Shown one piece after another: positions 21,833-32,314 of a stretch of 64,000 nucleotides of DNA. The DNA is taken from NCBI RefSeq assembly GCF_019393635.1, contig NC_057861.1, positions 741,820,732-741,884,731 of the forward strand. The letters run 5' to 3'. This stretch comes from Dromiciops gliroides. Lineage: Eukaryota > Chordata > Mammalia > Microbiotheria > Microbiotheriidae. The position numbers and the translations under genes were made by a program. Each line of letters opens with the position of its first letter. The stretch's first letter is position 1. A model generated the notes under the pieces. The model was given only the letters and a program-made list of their open reading frames with translations. It was not told where the DNA came from and ran no database searches.

Positions 21833-22108
21833 TAATCAACACTAGGGAAGAACACTCCAGGTAGGGTCTTACAAGTAATACTGTAAGAAGCCACAACCCT
21901 TTAGGATTATCCCTAGAATCCTGAAGTGAGGTGTGGTCAGCTACCAAATCCTAGCTTCAAAAATTATTTATATCAAATGCCTCATATCTATTCATACTGT
22001 CACTTCCTTAGTTTGAGCCCATATGTCATACCTTGGTTACTGTGGTGGCCTCTTAATTGGTCCTCCTGACTCCAGTCTATAACATGCACTCATGCCAAGG
22101 TGATCTTT

Positions 22109-22256
22109 TTTTTGGGGGGGGGGCAGGGCAATGGAGGGGTTAAGTGACTTGCCCAGGGTCACACAGCCAGTATCAAGATCTGAGGCCAGATTTGAACTCA
22201 GGTCCTCCGAATCCAGGGGCCGGTGCTTTATCTACTGCACCGCCCAGTCTGCCCCC
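22109..22256 (-). mobile_element. Short CORE-SINE nested in L2
   Basis: Inverted copy, tail complement T8 plus G10. TSD AAGGTGATCTTT (22097-22108) and AAAGTGATCTTT (22257-22268), one mismatch. Confidence 0.9.
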
Positions 22257-22330
22257 AAAGTGATCTTTCATGAATCTGGCCCACTTCTTCCCCTATTCAG
22301 TCAGCTCCAGGAGATAACTATTGCCTCAAG

Positions 22331-22534
22331 GATGATGATGATGATAAAGAACAACTAATGTTTATTTGGCTTTCCCCACGTGCCAGGCATCCCACTGAGT
22401 AGTTTACAAATATTATCTCATTTGATCCTCACAACAGCCATAGGAGGTAAGTGCTATCATTATGCTCATTTTACAGATGAGGTAACTGAGGCAGTGGTTA
22501 AGTGAGTTGCGCAGGGTCACACTCCTCTGCCTAG
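22331..22534 (-). mobile_element. MIR CORE-SINE nested in L2
   Basis: 'tgccaggcatcccactgagtagtttac', 'tctcatttgatcctcacaacagcc', 'attttacagatgaggtaactgaggc'. Confidence 0.8.
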
Positions 22535-22869
22535 CTTTTAAAGTCGGGCACAATCTGACTCCAACCTATCTTTCCAGATTTCTTGGCTGTTGCTTCCCTT
22601 ACTACATTCTGTAATCCAGGAGACTGGCCTATTCTCCATCCCTCGCACACGACACTCCATCTCCTGTATTAGAGCCTCCGTATTGACCATCCCCCATACC
22701 TGGAATAAGCCTCTTCCTAGAATCCCTCACTTCCTTTGAGATAAAATTCAAGCACCATCTTGTGCATGAAACCTGTGCTGACTCCCACCTCTACACATCC
22801 TTCCTTTGCAAGTGCCTAGTATTTACCTAATTTATAATTCCTTATATTTATCTCCTTCTATTTATTCTG

Positions 22870-23120
22870 CAGGGCATTTAGGTGGTGCCGTAGTGCATAG
22901 AACTCTGGGCTTGGAATCAGGAAGACACTTACTTATAGCCTCAGACACTTACTAACTAACAGTGTGACCCTGGGCAAGTCACTTCACCCTGTTTGCCTCA
23001 GTTTCCTCATCTGTAAAGTGAGCTGGAGAAGGAAATGGCAAACCACCCCAGTATCTTTGCCAAGAAAAGGTCACAAAGAGTCGAATCCAACTGAAAAAGA
23101 CTGAACGACAACAAAACAAC
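22870..23120 (+). mobile_element. Mar1-type SINE with BovB-like tail, nested in L2
   Basis: Head, CORE, 'ttgcctcagtttcctcatctgtaaagtgagctggagaaggaaatggcaaaccacc' and tail 'ggtcacaaagagtcgaatccaactg'. TSD ATTTATTCTG at 22860-22869 and 23121-23130. Confidence 0.88.
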
Positions 23121-23275
23121 ATTTATTCTGTACTTATACATACATCTATGTACAAGCTTCTCCCTCACTTGAATATGTTTGAAGGAATATAGAAATGATT
23201 TCACTCATTGTATTTGTATCCCCTGTGCCTAGCACAGCGCTTGGCACATAGTAGGCACTTCACATTGCTTGGTTA

Positions 23276-24312
23276 TCCAGCACTATGCTGAATGCTAGGA
23301 ACACAAAAGGGAGAGGGCTCCTTCCCTGAAGGGACTTAACATGCTAATGGGAAGAGGAGACTACTTACAAAGCATTTTGTAAGCCTGAGATCTGTTCCTT
23401 ATACCTGCCAACTACTGTGATTATTAACAAAGTATTATTGTTGTTATTTATTATTAAGACCAAAAAGAGCACGTAGAGAACTGATTCTCCGAAACAGACT
23501 AAATAAACACAACTGATAGAAAATTGCTAAAGAAAAAAAAATCATCCTTTGGCAGCCAATTGTCACTGAACTCAAAATTTCAAGGGAAGCTTTGGTTTCT
23601 AGGCAATTAAGGGTGTTGACTTGCAACCCCCTTTCCCAACTGTCTTATCAGGTTTAATGTGGCACACACAGAAGATGCATGAATTTGTGGATTTAGCACT
23701 GCTGACTTCTGTTAAAACATCTGACCCACTTTGCTACCCTCCAGGGATAAAAAGAACCCAGATCAGGTTTCACAAATACTGAAAAGAAGAAGGAAAAAAA
23801 AAACCAACCCTGTAAGCAGGTGTTTGGATTTTTTTTTTTTTGCAAAAGCAAACTGTGCTGTAAAATTTCTTTATATCAATATCGAAAGCCTAAATCCAAT
23901 TTATGAAGGCAGAGCAAGACCTGTCATTCGTATAGTTATCCCGGTGATGGTTAAGAGCTCAGATGTGAATGAGCCCTGGTCTGAGCTGGTGCCTAGGTCC
24001 TCATTTTGTGCTGAGTGCTTGGCACACCTTAATCTTGCATCCGGAAGCCCCTGGGGATGGTCCATTTTCATGTAACAATAAAAATTAGCCCTTGCAACAG
24101 GCACATTGCTGAATCGTTCCTTTTTCTCAAGGAAAACGTTATTGCTGAATCTCCATTTTATCCCCAGGCTCTGAATATATCTGATATGACAGAGCAGGAT
24201 CTGAGAAGAGGTTAAAACAATGCAAATTCTACCCTGTGATGCAGGCGGACATCTTTGAAGTTTAAACAAATATTATGAGCTCTTCTTCAGTAGATGATAA
24301 AATCAGCATTGC

Positions 24313-24315
<3 letters not shown>
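23276..24315. other. Mostly unique sequence; candidate regulatory DNA
   Basis: After a short inverted L2 trace (23276-23365) there is about 850 bp with no SINE, LINE or LTR signature. 24050-24180 (for instance CATGTAACAATAAAAATTAG) has the look of slowly changing noncoding DNA, but conservation cannot be measured here. An ORF at 23901-24269 on the minus strand has no recognisable domain. Confidence 0.3.

Positions 24316-24317
<2 letters not shown>

Positions 24318-24343
<26 letters not shown>
24318..24343. repeat. (TAA)n microsatellite
   Basis: About nine TAA units without interruption. Confidence 0.9.
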
Positions 24344-24412
24344 GCTTATATAGCACATGGGCTAGTTCCCTGTTCTCACAGTGAGTTCCCCAGTTAAGAC
24401 TACACCCAGGAG

Positions 24413-24560
24413 GGGCAGCTAGGTGGCACAGTGGATAGAGCACCAGCCCTGGAGTCAGGAGTACCTGAGTTCAAATCCGGCCTCAGACACTTAACACTTA
24501 CTAGCTGTGTGACCCTGGGCAAGTCACTTAACCCCAATTGCCTCACTTAAAAAAAAAAAA
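24413..24560 (+). mobile_element. Short CORE-SINE with perfect 17-bp TSD
   Basis: Complete copy. TSD AAGACTACACCCAGGAG at 24396-24412 and 24561-24577. Confidence 0.95.
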
Positions 24561-24577
24561 AAGACTACACCCAGGAG

Positions 24578-24706
24578 CAGGTAGGTGGCACTTTAGATAG
24601 AACACCAGGCCTGGAGTCAGGAGGACCTGAGTTCAAATCCTGCCTTAGACACACGTGACTCTGGGCAAGTCACTTAACCCTGAGTGCCTCCAAAAAAAAA
24701 AAAAAA
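24578..24706 (+). mobile_element. Older CORE-SINE abutting the previous one
   Basis: Begins directly after the right TSD of the copy at 24413; about 20 bp shorter in the CORE ('cttagacacacgtgactctggg'). The younger SINE landed at the head of this one. Confidence 0.85.
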
Positions 24707-24721
24707 AGACTACCTCAGATT

Positions 24722-24945
24722 TAGGGCAGCAAAATAACATAGTAGAAAGACAGCCAGACTTGGAATCAGAAAGACCTGAGTTCCAGTACTGCCTCAGTCA
24801 TTTATTAGCTGTGTGACCCTGGGCAAGTCACTTCACCTCTGCCTCAGTTTCCTCATCTATAAAATGAGGATGATAAGAGCACCTACCACCCAAGGTTGTT
24901 GTGAGGATCAAATAACCATATTTGTAAAGCACTATGCCAGGTTCT
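24722..24945 (+). mobile_element. MIR-type CORE-SINE
   Basis: Full MIR order: head with GTAGAAAGACAGCCAGACTTGG, 'tagctgtgtgaccctgggcaagtcacttc', 'cctcagtttcctcatctataaaatgagg', 'gttgttgtgaggatcaaataacc', 'gtaaagcactatgccagg'. Confidence 0.85.
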
Positions 24946-24949
24946 TTTC

Positions 24950-25305
24950 CACAGACTCTGTGATCAGTTGACACTGGCCTACACTCCCTCTCCTGACTCT
25001 GACCCCCATGCATGGAGCTCTCTCCCTCCTCATCTCTGTCTCCTGGCATCCTTCAAGTCTAGCTAAAATTCCACCTTACACAAGAAGCCTTTTCCAGTTC
25101 CCCTTAATGCCAATGCCTTCTCTTTATTGATTATCTACGATGTATCCTGTATTTATAGAGAGAGTTGCTTGTATGTGGCCTCCCCATTAGACCTGAAGGC
25201 CCTGGAGGACAGGGACTGACTTTTGTCTTTCTTAGCCTCCTCAGGACTTAACAGAGAAACTGGAACTTAGTAGGTGCCTAATAAATGCTCGTTGACTATG
25301 GACAC
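24950..25305 (+). mobile_element. L2-type LINE 3' end
   Basis: 'ttcaagtctagctaaaattccacc', 'cattagacctgaaggccctggaggacagggactg', 'aacttagtaggtgcctaataaatgctcgttgac'. Confidence 0.75.
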
Positions 25306-25451
25306 AATTAGCTACAAGTTATTTAATGAAATAGTATAGGAATTGAAGTTGATATAGAACTTTCCCACCTGAAATCTAAGCATATTCTCCAACAAAATAT
25401 GAAAATCATCAGAGGAAAAAATTAGGGAACATGCATGGTGTGAGAGACAGA

Positions 25452-25553
25452 GACAGAAGTTAAGTGACTTGCCCAGGGTCATACCATTAAGTGAATCTGG
25501 TCTTCCTGACTCCAAGTCCAGTGCTCTATCCACTGTACCCCCTAGCTGCCTTG
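25452..25553 (-). mobile_element. Old shortened CORE-SINE
   Basis: Inverted; retains 'gttaagtgacttgcccagggtcat' and 'gtgctctatccactgtaccccctagctgcc'; B-box region lost. Confidence 0.75.
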
Positions 25554-25980
25554 ATAAAAATGCACAAGATATAAAAACAAATATGACACTTTTGTTACCA
25601 TCTTGTTAAAGAAAATAAATATATATACATGTATGTGTGTATATATATACTTGTTATATAGATATACTTACTTTAACAAGATAAGTGTCTCATTTGTTCT
25701 ATGTATTGTGTTATATGTCTATGTCAACTGTAAAAAAACAAAAGTTTTATGGTTTCGTTGTACAAATGTACATCTTCTAGTTTGAAAATATGAATATTTG
25801 TTTTGGTTGGTGATTAAAAATAAGCTTTATAATAAAATCCTACTATTTCAGAGCCTGTGCTGATCCAAATCCCAAATTAGATGAGTGTGGATGTTTGCCC
25901 TCATGGATTCACAGCAGAAGGGGGGAGGAGGACCCCCTACCACTTCCTTGCTAACTGACCAGTCAGCCTTCCTTTTGTTT
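25554..25980. other. AT-rich sequence, no gene
   Basis: Includes a TA/TG microsatellite patch near 25615-25670; no exon-like ORF. Confidence 0.4.
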
Positions 25981-25981
25981 T

Positions 25982-26153
25982 TGTTTTTTATTTTTTATTT
26001 TTTTTGGTTTTTTGTTTGTAGGGTAGTGAGGGTTAAGTGACTTGCCCAGGGTCACATCAGCTAGTAAGAGTCAAGTGTCTGAGGCTGGATTTTGAACTCA
26101 GGTCCTCCTGAATCCAAGCCGGCGCTTTATCCACTGCGCCACCTACGTGCCCC
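25982..26153 (-). mobile_element. Short CORE-SINE
   Basis: Inverted full copy with a T-rich tail complement (about 50 bp). Imperfect TSD CAGCCTTCCTTTT / CAGCCGTCCTTTG. Confidence 0.9.
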
Positions 26154-26460
26154 CCAGCCGTCCTTTGAAGACCCCCAGTGACCAGAAATCTGCCCTCTCC
26201 TGGGGGTGCCCATTCCTCTTTGAGTATCTTCATTGTTTGGAAGTTTTTTTTTCCGGCATCAACCTTAATCTTCCTCTTCCTGACTTGGACGTGTTGTCCC
26301 TCATTCGGCCCTCCGGAGCCATGCAGAACAAGCCTAATCGGTCTTCTGTGGGATATCTCTTTCAATATCTGGAGCCAGATATCACATCTGCCCTGAGGTT
26401 CCGTCCTCTCCAGATCAACATTCCCAGGTCTTTCATGGGATCCTGAACTTGAGGTTTGCA
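26154..26460 (-). mobile_element. CR1/L3-type LINE relic
   Basis: Inverted CR1/L3-like order: 'tctttgagtatcttcattgtttggaag', 'gacgtgttgtccctcattcggccctccgg', 'gaacaagcctaatcggtcttc', 'caacattcccaggtctttc'. ORFs on both strands here are shadows without domains. Confidence 0.45.
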
Positions 26461-27305
26461 AGAAATGAACACAAGATTATTGATGTGGTCTGGCTGGGGG
26501 CAAATGATACCAGGAACATCACCTGATTTCCTGGACATGACTTTTCTTCTCTTAATGCCACTATTCATCACTTCTGGGAACGTCTCTCTGATACAACATG
26601 CCCCATCCCTGGGGTGGTCCTGTTTTGGCCACATTCTGCCTTGTATCTTTCGGGCAGGGGCCCCTTGATCTAAGACGCACACAACCTGAGCTTCAGACTG
26701 GCCTCCATTTGCTGCCTCCCCACCCCCTTGATCAGGACAGGAGAGAGTTTGACTTAAAAATGACTGACAATGACCACCAAGATCTGCCCACTGCAGGGGG
26801 CACCTCCTGATGCTACTCACCTCAGCTTCTCAACAACTCCAGACCAAGAGGAAGCTTCCTCATGGGCATGGTGAAATATGAATCTCAGCATCGCTGTCAG
26901 TGACCTGTGCTCAGAGATAGAAGCACAAATCAGAAGAGACGATCTGAGTCAGGGGATAGAGTCCCAGTCTCACCTAGAGTGTAGCCATGTCCTAGCGGCT
27001 GCTGGAAAGATGGGAGAGAGATGTTGCCCTACAGGAATTTCTATCCCCCTCATGGAAATTCCAAAGGAAAGATATCCAAGCCCTGAGCCAAGAGAGCCAG
27101 AGAGAATTTGAGTCTGTGATATGTCATTCTAACCCATCATGTGTATGATTTTGTAAACAACTGGAAAAAGATGGTGTGGAAACCTGGGCATTTTAAATGC
27201 TCAAATCAAAGTGGGAAAGGAAAACAATTCTGTAAGGTTGAGCCAGGGGATTTTCTGACTGGGAAAATCGCCTAACGTATCAATAGAAGGGGAAATGGCT
27301 ATTGG
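26461..27305. other. No gene seen
   Basis: Several medium ORFs on both strands, none with a recognisable domain or splice context. No clear repeat. Confidence 0.35.
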
Positions 27306-27309
27306 AATA

Positions 27310-27556
27310 ATATGTTAGTGTTTATATGGTGCGTATACGGTTTGTAAAGAACTTTACATGTATTGTCTCATTGGATCCTCATAAGAACCTGGTGAAGTAA
27401 GTGTTATTATCTTTACTTTACTAAGAAGGAAACTGATCTTGAGAAAAGTTACATGACCTGCCTAGAGTCATATACTTATAAAGTGTTCTGAGGCAGGATT
27501 TGAACTCTGGTCTTCTTGAATCCAAGTCTAATAGTCTCTCCACTGCACCACTAGAA
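27310..27556 (-). mobile_element. MIR CORE-SINE
   Basis: 'gtgtttatatggtgcgtatacggtttgtaaagaactttac', 'tctcattggatcctcataagaacc', 'aggcaggatttgaactctgg', 'ctccactgcaccactag'. Confidence 0.8.
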
Positions 27557-27613
27557 AAAAAAAAAAAAGAACTTGGAGTTGGGGAAAGTATTTTTAAGAT
27601 ATTGAAAGTACTT

Positions 27614-27748
27614 AAGGGCAGCTTAGATGGTACAGTAAATACAGTGCCCTGGAGTCAAGAGGGCCTGAGTTCAAATCCTGCCTCAGACACTAGCTGTATG
27701 ACCCTGGGCAAGTCACTTAACCCCAATTGCCTCCCCCCCCCAAAAAAA
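27614..27748 (+). mobile_element. Short CORE-SINE, slightly shortened
   Basis: Lacks about 12 bp around 'cttgacacttact'. TSD AAAGTACTT at 27605-27613 and 27749-27757. Confidence 0.87.
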
Positions 27749-27757
27749 AAAGTACTT

Positions 27758-28139
27758 CAGGAGGAAAATGAACTTCTAGGAAAAGCATAACCTGCTGGCG
27801 TACTGTAATTGTCCACATGCCATAGAGCTGATTAGTGTTATGACTCCTTACTCATTTTTGGTATGGATAGAGTTCAGGATAAGGACTTTTTCCCATGAGA
27901 ATCTCTCACCGATTATATAATGAACGTCAATGGGAAAAGAGCCTGGCATGTACTTTCTCATTCATACACATATGTCTACACTAAATTATAAACTTTTGTG
28001 GGCAGGGTCTGTGTCTTATGCTATAGACAGTACTTGAAGACACCGTTGGGGCTCAGAGCATACATGCTGATTTATTTTTATGGATATGAGCATTATAACC
28101 AACTTTGCTGAAAGGATGCATTCATTTATTTGTTAAGAA
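27758..28139. other. No gene seen; faint L2 trace
   Basis: 27985-28040 (ataaacttttgtgggcagggtctgtgtctta) hints at a worn L2 end. Nothing else recognised. Confidence 0.35.
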
Positions 28140-28275
28140 AAAATAAATGTATCAAGCACCCGCTATAGACCAGGCACTGGAGATGCAAAGACAAAAACAA
28201 AACCTTTCCTGTCCTCAAAGAGCTTCCCTTTTATTGCAAAAAGAAATAGAAAATAGTCGTGCTATGCAAGAGAAG
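28140..28275 (-). mobile_element. L2-type LINE 3' end relic
   Basis: Inverted: 'atcaagcacccgctatagaccaggcactggagatgc', 'cctttcctgtcctcaaagagcttccc'. Confidence 0.55.
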
Positions 28276-28793
28276 TCAGTTAATTCCAGCTTGGGGTATA
28301 TTTTATGTATTTTTTTCCAGATGCAATGCAAATAGCATTCCACTACTAAAACCGATACCCTCCATGATTTGTTAGTGAAGCTAAAGACCTAATATATACC
28401 ATCATTATGTTAGCATCTTTGCATTTATTTCCATTAGGGCTCAAGCTTAGCCTGTGTTCAGAGTACAAGACCGGGCTGGCCATGATTGATTTGTGCCCTA
28501 TGAGATGTTTGCTGGCTTTCTAATAAACAGCTAATCTGATTACAGGAAAGCAAGATCTCCTGTGAACTGGAAAGCATCCATAAGACACTGACATCATCCT
28601 CAACCCCCAATATCTTTTCCATGTAAAGTATGTCCAATTCCTTCTTTCTCCAGTAAGGAGAGTCTCGAAATTCCTCAGTTACCTTCGATCAGGCTGCAAT
28701 CCTGTAGGCCAATCCTTTTTTGACATGCTTCACACAAACAGAAAATTGGGGTTTAAATTGTTTTATAATTTCCAATTTTTTTTTCCAAAAAAA
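28276..28793. other. Unique sequence; candidate regulatory DNA
   Basis: About 500 bp with no transposon signature between repeats. CTAATAAACAGCTAATCTGA (from about 28520) is homeobox-type AT-rich sequence, but this is weak evidence. Confidence 0.3.
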
Positions 28794-28807
28794 CCTTTCC
28801 TAATTTT

Positions 28808-28972
28808 TTGTTTGTTTGTTTTTTGTTTTTTTTGGTGGGGCAATGAGGGTTAAGTGACTTGCCCAGGGTCACACAGCTAGTAAGTGTCAAGTGTCTGAGG
28901 CCAGACCCGAACTCAGGTACTCCTGAATCCAGGGCCGGTGCTTTACCACTGTGCCATCTAGCTGCCCCCAAG
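28808..28972 (-). mobile_element. Short CORE-SINE with perfect TSD
   Basis: Inverted full copy. TSD CCTTTCCTAATTTT at 28794-28807 and 28973-28986. Confidence 0.94.
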
Positions 28973-29074
28973 CCTTTCCTAATTTTAAAACAATTTACTC
29001 AGACCCGAACAGGACACACTCCATAGTGACACCTAGAGGTTGCCTATATTGTCTTACCTTTCCTAATGAGGTGA

Positions 29075-29265
29075 AACTGGAGGATGGTGTAATGCAAACA
29101 ATGTGAGATTTGGAGTCCAAGAACTTGAGTTCAAATCTCACCTTTTGGTATGAGACTGTGGACAAGTTACTTCATCTCTCTGAAATTCAGCGTCTCCATG
29201 TGTAAGGGAAAGGGTTGGGCTAGATAATCCTTCAAGTCCTTTCTGGTACTAAATCTCAGCATAAT
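29075..29265 (+). mobile_element. MIR-like CORE-SINE relic
   Basis: 'tttggagtccaagaacttgagttcaaatctcacc', 'gagactgtggacaagttacttcatctctctgaaattcagc'. Confidence 0.65.
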
Positions 29266-29334
29266 GGTCTGTCTAACCCAGCCAACTAATGATCCATGTG
29301 CTCTTATCCTGGCCTTGAAAGTGGGCCCATAGGC

Positions 29335-29454
29335 TCACATGGTATTAGATATACTCCTAGAAGGGACCTTGGAGATCACTCCAACCATCATCCACTTTAT
29401 AGATGAGGAAACTAAAGCCCAGGGATGTTAAGTGACCTATTCAAAGTCACTTCT
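29335..29454 (-). mobile_element. MIR-like relic cut by a SINE
   Basis: 'gaccttggagatcactccaaccatcatccac', 'atagatgaggaaactaaagcccagg', 'aagtgacctattcaaagtcac'. Confidence 0.6.
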
Positions 29455-29618
29455 TGGGGCAGGTAAGTGGCACAGCTAGGAATCCCCCTGGAGTCAGGAG
29501 TACCTGAGTTCAAATCCAGCCTCAGCCACTTGACACTTACTAGCTGTGTGACCCTGAGCAAGTCACTTAACCCCAATTGCCTCACAAAAACAAAAAGAAA
29601 ACAACAAAAAAAACCTAC
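29455..29618 (+). mobile_element. Short CORE-SINE with TSD
   Basis: Complete copy with a mixed A-rich tail. TSD AGTCACTTCT at 29445-29454 and 29619-29628. Confidence 0.9.
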
Positions 29619-29929
29619 AGTCACTTCTGTCCATACATAAAAATAAACAGAAAAAAATAGAGAGAGAGGGAGAAAAATAAAAGGTCATATATATGTGCAT
29701 ATGTATGTAACCTTTTATTTCTCTTCTTTTTTCTCTTTGGACAGCTCTATCCCCAGCTTACCCTCTCCCTTTATCTACCCTTCCCCACCAGGTGAAAAGG
29801 AAAAAAACCAACCCCAAACCTTTGTAACACCTATGCACAGTCAAGCAAAATGAATTCCCACACAAGCCATGTCCAAAAATCAAAGGACTCTGCCTGCCCC
29901 CTCTCTGTCGGGAGGTGGGCAGCCTTCTT

Positions 29930-30128
29930 GTGAGTTTTCAAGCCCTTCACTACTTGGTCCTCACCTATCTCTCTCTCTCTCTCTCTCTTTGTGAGGCTAT
30001 TGGGGTTAAGTGAGTTGCCCAGGGTCACACAGCTAGTAAGTGTTTAAGTTGTCCTGAGACCAGATTTGAACTCAAGTCCTCCTGACTCCAGGGCCGGTTC
30101 TCTATCCACAGCGCCATCTAGCTGCCCC
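29930..30128 (-). mobile_element. CORE-SINE with ~50 bp of extra 3' DNA inside its TSD
   Basis: The SINE proper spans about 29990-30128. Its left (3') side continues through (CT)n into about 50 bp of non-SINE sequence before the TSD. TSD GGTGGGCAGCCTTCTT, 16 of 16 identical, lies at 29914-29929 and 30129-30144. The extra piece (GTGAGTTTTCAAGCCCTTCA and onward) fits 3' transduction by read-through. Confidence 0.85.
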
Positions 30129-30324
30129 GGTGGGCAGCCTTCTTAATGATCAGTTTTTCTGAAATCATGGTTGGTCATTGTATTTATCAGAGTTCTTAAG
30201 TCTTTCCAAATTATTCATCTTTATAATGTCATTGTTATCACATATCTTGTTCTCCAGGATGTGTTCACTTAACTGTATCAGTTCAAGCAAGTCTTCTCCG
30301 TTTTCTCTGAAATTATTCCTTTCA

Positions 30325-30475
30325 GGGGGCAGCTCAGTGGCACAGTGGATAAACCATCGGCCTTGGATTCAGGAGGACCCAAGTTAAAATTGCAGCCTCA
30401 GACACTTGACACTTACTAGTTGTGTGTCCCTGGGCATGTCTCTTAACCCTCATTGCCCCACAAAAAATTTTTAAA
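30325..30475 (+). mobile_element. Diverged short CORE-SINE
   Basis: B box changed to GTTAAAATTG; CORE 'tagttgtgtgtccctgggcatgtctc'. No clean TSD. Confidence 0.85.
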
Positions 30476-30576
30476 TTAGTCCCCTTATGTTGCAATAATA
30501 TTCCATTCCATTCAAAGACCATGATTTTTCTTATCCATTCCCAAATGATGTACACCCCCTTGGCTTCCAGTTCTTT

Positions 30577-30722
30577 TTTTTTTTTTTTGTAGGCAATGGG
30601 GGTTAAGTGACTTGCCCAGGGTCACACAGCTAGTAAGTGTCGAATGTCTGAGGCCGGATTTGAACTCAGGTCCTCCTGAATCCAGGGCCAGTGCTTTAAC
30701 CACCGCGCCATCTAGCTGCCCC
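30577..30722 (-). mobile_element. Short CORE-SINE with TSD
   Basis: Inverted full copy. TSD TTCCAGTTCTTT at 30565-30576 and 30723-30734. Confidence 0.93.
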
Positions 30723-30785
30723 TTCCAGTTCTTTGTTATAATAAAGAGCTGCTACAAATATTTTTGCACTTATGGTTGATGCTAA

Positions 30786-32310
30786 AATAAATATGGCACC
30801 AGAGGAAGTTTGATAGACATAGTTCGATGGTTACCTTGGATGTCATAGAAGATACTGGGTCCCATGGATGTCCCAAGGGTGAGAAACAAGCCCCAGTAAT
30901 CCTAATGTTGGGGTGCAGAGGAGGTGACCAGTAACTATATTATGTATGATAAATGGTGGGCACAGAACCACAATTGGTGGTTCGGGTTCCCAGTCTCTAC
31001 TAATGGGTTGCTTTCCAATCATAACTAGAGATGTAGTTGTGTTTCCACAAGGGACCTCCTCTTAAGGGAAGACTAGCCCCAAAGTTTGGGGAGAGGGAAA
31101 TGTTTGAGTAATAATTCTGTTTGTAGATATCTTCTGACCAGTCAGTCATCCAATTTGTCTTTGACTCTATATATCTTAAGGTTGTGTGGCCCAATCAGAA
31201 AGGGGATTCTTACTGGTATTTTCAAGCCAGAAGGCAAAGACTTACTGACCTTGCATCAGTTGACTGTGCTCTGCCACCTCCATAAGGTGGCTTCTTAAAT
31301 GTATCCTTCTCTCTGAACATCATCACCTGCTTACATGTAGATACCATACAACAGTTCTTCCAGCCAATGGCAGAACTGAGCATGGATCCCAAGGAGATGG
31401 ATGGTAACGATTGGACTAGACAACAGCCTTGAACTCATGTTGCTGGTAGGAATGTTTCCCAGGACATACCAAAGATAATGGTTCTCCTAACATCTTTTCT
31501 GGTAGATCTTCTCTTGCCCGTGTTCTAGATTTGGTCAAGAATTACGTACACATTGGTCGTACGTTAGGGTGATTGTTTGCCTGTATGTGGGAGAGGCTAG
31601 TGTGTGTAAAAACCAATGCCATGGGGCAGCTAGGTGGCACAGTGGATAGAGCACTGGCCTTGGAGTCGGGAGTACCTGAGTTCAGATCCAGCCTCAGACA
31701 CTTAACAGTTACTAGCTGTGTGACCCTGGGCAAGTCACTTAACCCCAATTGCCTCACTAAAAAAACAAAAACAAAAACAAAAACAAAAAACAAAAAAACA
31801 ATGCCAGGTACCTGAAAAGAGACTCAGTCACCACATCCGGTGATAACAGTCAAAGAGTCAAATGAAGCAATCTGACCTAATTGAACCCTTTCCCCAGAGT
31901 GAAGAGGGGGAAAGGACAACAGAAATATCTAGAATGACTGATGAAACTGTGAATGCAGGCCTGACACCAAAGGCTGTCTATGCCGTTATGGAGCCTGGGC
32001 ATAATTGGTGCATTGGAAAGGGTTCTGGGGTCTGTTTGCCCCAAGAAGGTGCATTTGTAAAGGGCCACCTCTCTTTGTCCTCTATATAAAACTGTGCTTC
32101 TAACTGAGGGGAAACAGGGTTATCAAGGTGGAGAATGTATAGTTTTTAGTTCTGGGAAAGGCTACTTTTCTTAGAACTACTGTCCACTTCTAAGCCTCTT
32201 TGGGACCAGAACTGACCACTGAGAAATAGAGCTGATTGGTACCTGTTTCCTTGTAGCCCTTTTGTACATAGGTACCACCACAGACTTGTATGTCATCAAA
32301 AAAGTCAAGT
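30786..32310. other. Unassigned 1.5 kb with a TATA-like box
   Basis: No LINE or MIR signature apart from the SINE at 31622. TATATAAA lies at 32083-32090 in CTCTATATAAAACTG. ORFs are short and domain-free. It could be an old, unrecognised element, but I see no terminal repeats. Confidence 0.3.
31622..31798 (+). mobile_element. Short CORE-SINE
   Basis: Complete copy with (AAAAAC)n tail. TSD CAATGCCA at 31614-31621 and 31799-31806. Confidence 0.9.
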
Positions 32311-32314
32311 CCTA

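Larger units (their letters stand above)
21965..23275 (+). mobile_element. L2-type LINE, long copy with three nested insertions
   Basis: Sense L2 in order: 'ttactgtggtggcctcttaattggtcctcc', 'aaggtgatctt', 'ctcaaggatg', then after a MIR 'cacaatctgactccaacctatctttccag', 'cacacgacactccatctcctg', and after a SINE 'cctagcacagcgcttggcacatagtaggcac'. One of the longest L2 relics here. Confidence 0.7.
29735..30785 (-). mobile_element. L1-type LINE 3' end carrying three SINEs
   Basis: Inverted L1 3' sequence like that at 6225: 'acacctatgcacagtcaagcaaaatgaattcc', 'ggtcattgtatttatcagagttcttaagtctttcc', 'tgcaataatattccattcc', 'ataaagagctgctacaaatatttttgc'. SINEs at 29930, 30325 and 30577. Confidence 0.7.

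Noticed and set aside
24413-24560. tRNA genes, suggested by A and B boxes
   Set aside because: The boxes belong to tRNA-derived SINEs; there is no cloverleaf continuing into an acceptor stem and the copies end in CORE plus poly(A).
26154-26820. ORFs of 134 and 152 residues on the minus strand
   Set aside because: No domain, no splice context, and the region reads as a CR1/L3-type relic plus unassigned sequence.
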